DNA of 64,000 bases, from positions 36,651,146-36,715,145 of the forward strand of contig OZ022345.1 in assembly GCA_963989245.1 (NCBI GenBank), read 5' to 3'. A program made the translations under genes and the position numbers. Origin of the DNA: Nansenia antarctica (taxonomy: Eukaryota; Chordata; Actinopteri; Argentiniformes; Microstomatidae). How positions within the stretch are numbered: position 1 is the first letter of the stretch; every line of letters starts with the position of its first letter. The notes under the pieces are model-generated. The model was not told the DNA's origin. It did not search any database and saw only the letters and a program-made list of their open reading frames with translations. Below are positions 59,802 to 64,000 of the stretch, piece after piece.

Positions 59802-61163
59802 GCTGCTCATCCTGTCCTTCACGCTGGTCGCTCTCTTCTCCATGGCCCTGTGTAGCCGGCGCCACAGGGGGCCTCGTTCGGGGACGTTGGGGGGCTTGTC
59901 TGAGTCCTCGTTCAGGAAAAGGCTGGTGGCGTTGGCTGGTGGCTTTACCACATTACCGTGTATGATGGCTTGTATGCTGCAGTCCGGCCCCTCTGTCTGC
60001 ACCTCGAACCTCAGCACGTCTTTGGTGCGCACTTTGCCTTGGGAGTACTGCATACAGCACTGGACGTCTCTCTGCATCTGGACCCCGTCACCTTGTCATC
60101 AGTTTGGTAACGACTAATTGTCCAGTTCCTCAACCAATAGAAATGTACAGTTCCTCAACCGATAGAAACGTGCTGTTCTGTTTCAGACGAAGTAGAAGTT
60201 TGCTCTGCTCAAACTAACCGGAACTGTTCAGGTGTTGAATTAACATTAACAATTTAATTATCGCCATTTAAACACATTTTTTATTCATTTGTTTGTCAAG
60301 TCTATTTATGTCTTGCAAATGTCTTTAGGATAACCTAACCCTACATGTTAATGATGTGGTAGGTCAGGTGGTCAGAACATGTACTTCAAAATGTATGTAC
60401 TTCAAAAGGCACTAAAAATATTTTGTGGAAAATGTACTAATAGGGCCAAATAGGTCACATCATATATATCACTGTGAATAGCTTGCTGGTGGGCTAGTAA
60501 CACCACACAAGTAGGACTTATGAATCTAGAATGAAATGGATGTGAAGTGACACTCACCGAAAGTCAAGAGGAGAAGGAGAAGCAGGATGGCCTTCCTCAC
60601 ACCAATGTTGAACAACGCACCAGCTACAGGGAGAGAGAAAAAGGCTAATGTCAACAAACAAACAAGTAATGCTAACAAATGATCTACAGGAGAGAGATAA
60701 TGCTAATTGTTAAGTATACATTACTCGATTAAACACATGCACGCACGCACGCAAACACACACACACACACATGCACAGACACACATACACACACACATGA
60801 CCAACGTGCGCATACACACCGCAACGCAACACATCTGCATACACACCACAACATGCACACTGCAATAAACACGCACGTACACACACACACACACGTACAC
60901 ACACACACGCACACACAAACAATGGGATCAACGTTTGCGGAAGTGTTTGTGAAATGGTTTGCGGAAGCAAGATTTTGTGCTAATTGTAAGATTGTTGGTA
61001 AAAACAGACATTGTACATTTGTTTAATTATTATAATTTTTTAAAATATATTTTGGGTGTATTCAGCAATGGCATGTTCAGGTCAGAAAGAGGCATACAAA
61101 TGAAAAAAGATCCATCCATCTATCCATCCATCCATCCATCCATCATTTACCATAAGATAATAA
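59781..61163 (-). pseudogene. Array copy 8
   Basis: Frame 60077-59781 intact. It shares leader variants (aaatgtacag, ttgccttggg) with copy 6, suggesting a multi-unit duplication step. Confidence 0.85.
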
Positions 61164-62537
61164 GCTGCTCATCCTGTACTTACCACGCTGGTCGCTCTCT
61201 TCTCCATGGCCCTGTGTAGCCGGCGCCACAGGGGGCCTCGTTCGGGGACGTTGGGGGGCTTGTCTGAGTCCTCGTTCAGGAAAAGGCTGGTGGCGTTGGC
61301 TGGTGGCTTTACCACATTACCGTGTATGATGGCTTGTATGCTGCAGTCCGGCCCCTCTGTCTGCACCTCGAACCTCAGCACGTCTTTGGTGCGCACTTTG
61401 CCCTGGGAGTACTGCATACAGCACTGGACGTCTCTCTGCATCTGGACCCCGTCACCTTGTCATCAGTTTGGTAACGACTAATTGTCCAGTTCCTCAACCA
61501 ATAGAAACGTACAGTTCCTCAACCGATAGAAACGTGCTGTTCTGTTTCAGACGAAGTAGAAGTTTGCTCTGCTCAAACTAACCGGAACTGTTCAGGTGTT
61601 GAATTAACATTAACAATTTAATTATCGCCATTTAAACACATTTTTTATTCATTTGTTTGTCAAGTCTATTTATGTCTTGCAAATGTCTTTAGGATAACCT
61701 AACCCTACATGTTAATGATGTGGTAGGTCAGGTGGTCAGAACATGTACTTCAAAATGTATGTACTTCAAAAGGCACTAAAAATATTTTGTGGAAAATGTA
61801 CTAATAGGGCCAAAGAGGTCACATCATATATATCACTGTGAATAGCTTGCTGGTGGGCTAGTAACACCACACAAGTAGGACTTATGAATCTAGAATGAAA
61901 TGGATGTGAAGTGACACTCACCGAAAGTCAAGAGGAGAAGGAGAAGCAGGATGGCCTTCCTCACACCAATGTTGAACAACGCACCAGCTACAGGGAGAGA
62001 GAAAAAGGCTAATGTCAACAAACAAACAAGTAATGCTAACAAATGATCTACAGGAGAGAGATAATGCTAATTGTTAAGTATACATTACCGGTACTCGATT
62101 AAACACATGCACGCACGCAAACACACACACACACACATGCACAGACACACATACACACACACATGACCAACGTGCGCATACACACCGCAACGCAACACAT
62201 CTGCATACACACCACAACATGCACATGCACACTGCAATAAACACGCACGTACACACACACACACACACGTACACACACACACGCACACACAAACAATGGG
62301 ATCAACGTTTGCGGAAGTGTTTGTGAAATGGTTTGCGGAAGCAAGATTTTGTGCTAATTGTAAGATTGTTGGTAAAAACAGACATTGTACATTTGTTTAA
62401 TTATTATAATTTTTTAAAATATATTTTGGGTGTATTCAGCAATGGCATGTTCAGGTCAGAAAGAGGCATACAAATGAAAAAAGATCCATCCATCTATCCA
62501 TCCATCCATCCATCCATCATTTACCATAAGATAATAA
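61164..62537 (-). pseudogene. Array copy 9 (altered junction)
   Basis: Frame 61441-61169 ends ATSVVSTG because gtacttacca replaces gtccttca at 61176-61185. On the minus strand this creates gtaagtac, a consensus splice donor. Four to five extra bases (accggtact) sit at ~62088-62094. Confidence 0.85.
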
Positions 62538-63858
62538 GCTGCTCATCCTGTCCTTCACGCTGGTCGCTCTCTTCTCCATGGCCCTGTGTAGCCGGCGCCA
62601 CAGGGGGCCTCGTTCGGGGACGTTGGGGGGCTTGTCTGAGTCCTCGTTCAGGAAAAGGCTGGTGGCGTTGGCTGGTGGCTTTACCACATTACCGTGTATG
62701 ATGGCTTGTGTGCTGCAGTCCGGCCCCTCTGTCTGCACCTCGAACCTCAGCACGTCTTTGGTGCGCACTTTGCCCTGGGAGTACTGCATACAGCACTGGA
62801 CGTCTCTCTGCATCTGGACCCCGTCACCTTGTCATCAGTTTGGTAACGACTAATTGTCCAGTTCCTCAACCGATAGAAACGTGCGGTTCTGTTTCAGACG
62901 AAGTAGAAGTTTGCTCTGCTCAAACTAACCGGAACTGTTCAGGTGTTGAATTAACATTAACAATTTAATTATCGCCATTTAAACACATTTTTTATTCATT
63001 TGTTTGTCAAGTCTATTTATGTCTTGCAAATGTCTTTAGGATAACCTAACCCTACATGTTAATGATGTAGTAGGTCAGGTGGTCAGAACATGTACTTCAA
63101 AATGTATGTACTTCAAAAGGCACTAAAAATATTTTGTGGAAAATGTAGTAATAGGGCCAAAGAGGTCACATCATATATATCACTGTGAATAGCTTGCTGG
63201 TGGGCTAGTAACACCACACAAGTAGGACTTATGAATCTAGAATGAAATGGATGTGAAGTGACACTCACCGAAAGTCAAGAGGAGAAGGAGAAGCAGGATG
63301 GCCTTCCTCACACCAATGTTGAACAACGCACCAGCTACAGGGAGAGAGAAAAAGGCTAATGTCAACAAACAAACAAGTAATGCTAACAAATGATCTACAG
63401 GAGAGAGATAATACTAATTGTTAAGTATACATTACTCGATTAAACACATGCACGCACGCACGCAAACACACACACACACATGCACAGACACACATACACA
63501 CACATGACCAACGTGCGCATACACACCGCAACGCAACACATCTGCATACACACCACAACATGCACATGCACACTGCAATAAACACGCACGTACACACACA
63601 CACACGTACACACACACACGCACACACAAACAATGGGATCAACGTTTGCGCAAGTGTTTGTGAAATGGTTTGCGGAAGCAAGATTTTGTGCTAATTGTAA
63701 GATTTTTGGTAAAAACAGACATTGTACATTTGTTTAATTATTATAATTTTTTTAAATATATTTTGGGTGTATTCAGCAATGGCATGTTCAGGTCAGAAAG
63801 AGGCATACAAATGAAAAATGATCCATCCATCTATCCATCCATCCATCATTTACCATAA
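62517..63858 (-). pseudogene. Array copy 10 (distal end)
   Basis: Frame 62813-62517 with one Ile to Thr change (CSTQAII). One of the two tandem leader words (caaccaatagaaac) is missing near 62868. The unit ends at accataaga (63858), where unique DNA begins. Confidence 0.85.
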
Positions 63859-64000
63859 GAGCAGATCACATCCATTGTGCCCCTCTGTGTTGCTGCCCGA
63901 GATGAGGCCAAGCCTGGCCAAGGAAGTTAAGTACAAAAAACTGAGGGCCAATGTCCTGTGTATGAATACTCATACTGCCTACCATTAAGTAGGCATTTTG
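63859..64000. other. Unique flank of the array
   Basis: Starts gcagatcacatccattgtgc; no feature recognised before the window ends. Confidence 0.5.

Larger units (their letters stand above)
50258..63858. repeat. Ten-copy head-to-tail array, unit ~1.37 kb
   Basis: The units start (at gctgctcatcctgt) at 50258, 51628, 52998, 54368, 55740, 57071, 58439, 59802, 61164 and 62538; lengths 1370, 1370, 1370, 1372, 1331, 1368, 1363, 1362, 1374 and ~1321. Each contains transporter codons ~92 back to 1, both chemokine-like blocks, a CA-rich tract, a conserved ttgcggaagcaagattttgt region and (TCCA)n at its end. Copies differ by single bases and by CA/TCCA lengths only, so they are recent. Unit 1 is continuous with the full transporter. 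In the others, codon 92 is followed by LLSYGK and a stop. Confidence 0.97.

Noticed and set aside
51177..63681. Repeated 61-88-codon Cys/Val-rich minus-strand frames (MCVCVC..., MLPQTISQ...)
   Set aside because: They are translations of the CA/TG-rich part of each array unit, open in all frames because of the dinucleotide repeat.
51423..63858. 122- and 91-codon plus-strand frames repeated in the array
   Set aside because: Antisense to the chemokine/transporter part; no recognised domain, repeated only because the unit is.

Overview
The window is vertebrate nuclear DNA, most likely from a ray-finned (teleost) fish. It contains a many-intron skeletal myosin heavy-chain gene, fish-type tRNA-derived SINEs, L2/CR1- and L1-type LINE remains, hAT transposons with 8-bp target duplications, a Ty3/Gypsy element with the INT-before-RT order first described from cod (Gmr1), and long microsatellites. 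No bacterial or viral gene organisation is present. The species cannot be named from sequence alone.

Layout: 1-3009 is the 3' half of a decayed Gmr1-like retrotransposon ending in an LTR, which appears to have landed in the end of a hAT transposon (3010-6818, minus strand). After a large hairpin and a repeat (7231-7697) that recurs at 30594-37201 comes the main host gene. This is a complete fast-type sarcomeric myosin heavy chain on the minus strand: coding 23788 to 8945, 39 coding exons plus two probable 5' leader exons, and a 1936-residue product by exon sums. From 25 to 43 kb the DNA is a transposon nest. A hAT-type MITE (30628-31034) and a nearly full-length LINE (31338-37054) both sit inside the second copy of the 7231 repeat. 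The LINE in turn carries a polyadenylated chimeric retrocopy whose 5' part is glypican exon-1-like (34065-35264) and a second hAT-type element (35754-36884). Fragments of hltf (38781-39047) and cxxc1 (43707-44238) follow, then an SGNH-domain transposon ORF and an unrecognised small-exon gene (46971-48232).

The right end holds the most unusual structure. An intact, intronless excitatory amino-acid transporter ORF (48716-50533, minus strand, EAAT1/EAAT4-like) has a polyadenylation signal and an A-run, as expected of a retrogene. Its reading frame is fused at the N-terminus to an exon with the CC-chemokine cysteine pattern. A second spliced-looking exon with a leucine-rich leader lies 0.5 kb further upstream. 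The block from codon ~92 of this ORF through the chemokine-like exons and ~0.5 kb beyond has been amplified into ten head-to-tail copies of about 1.37 kb (50258-63858). Nine of these lie upstream of the transporter and carry only the 5' part. This looks like a recent expansion of the promoter/leader side of a chimeric retrogene.
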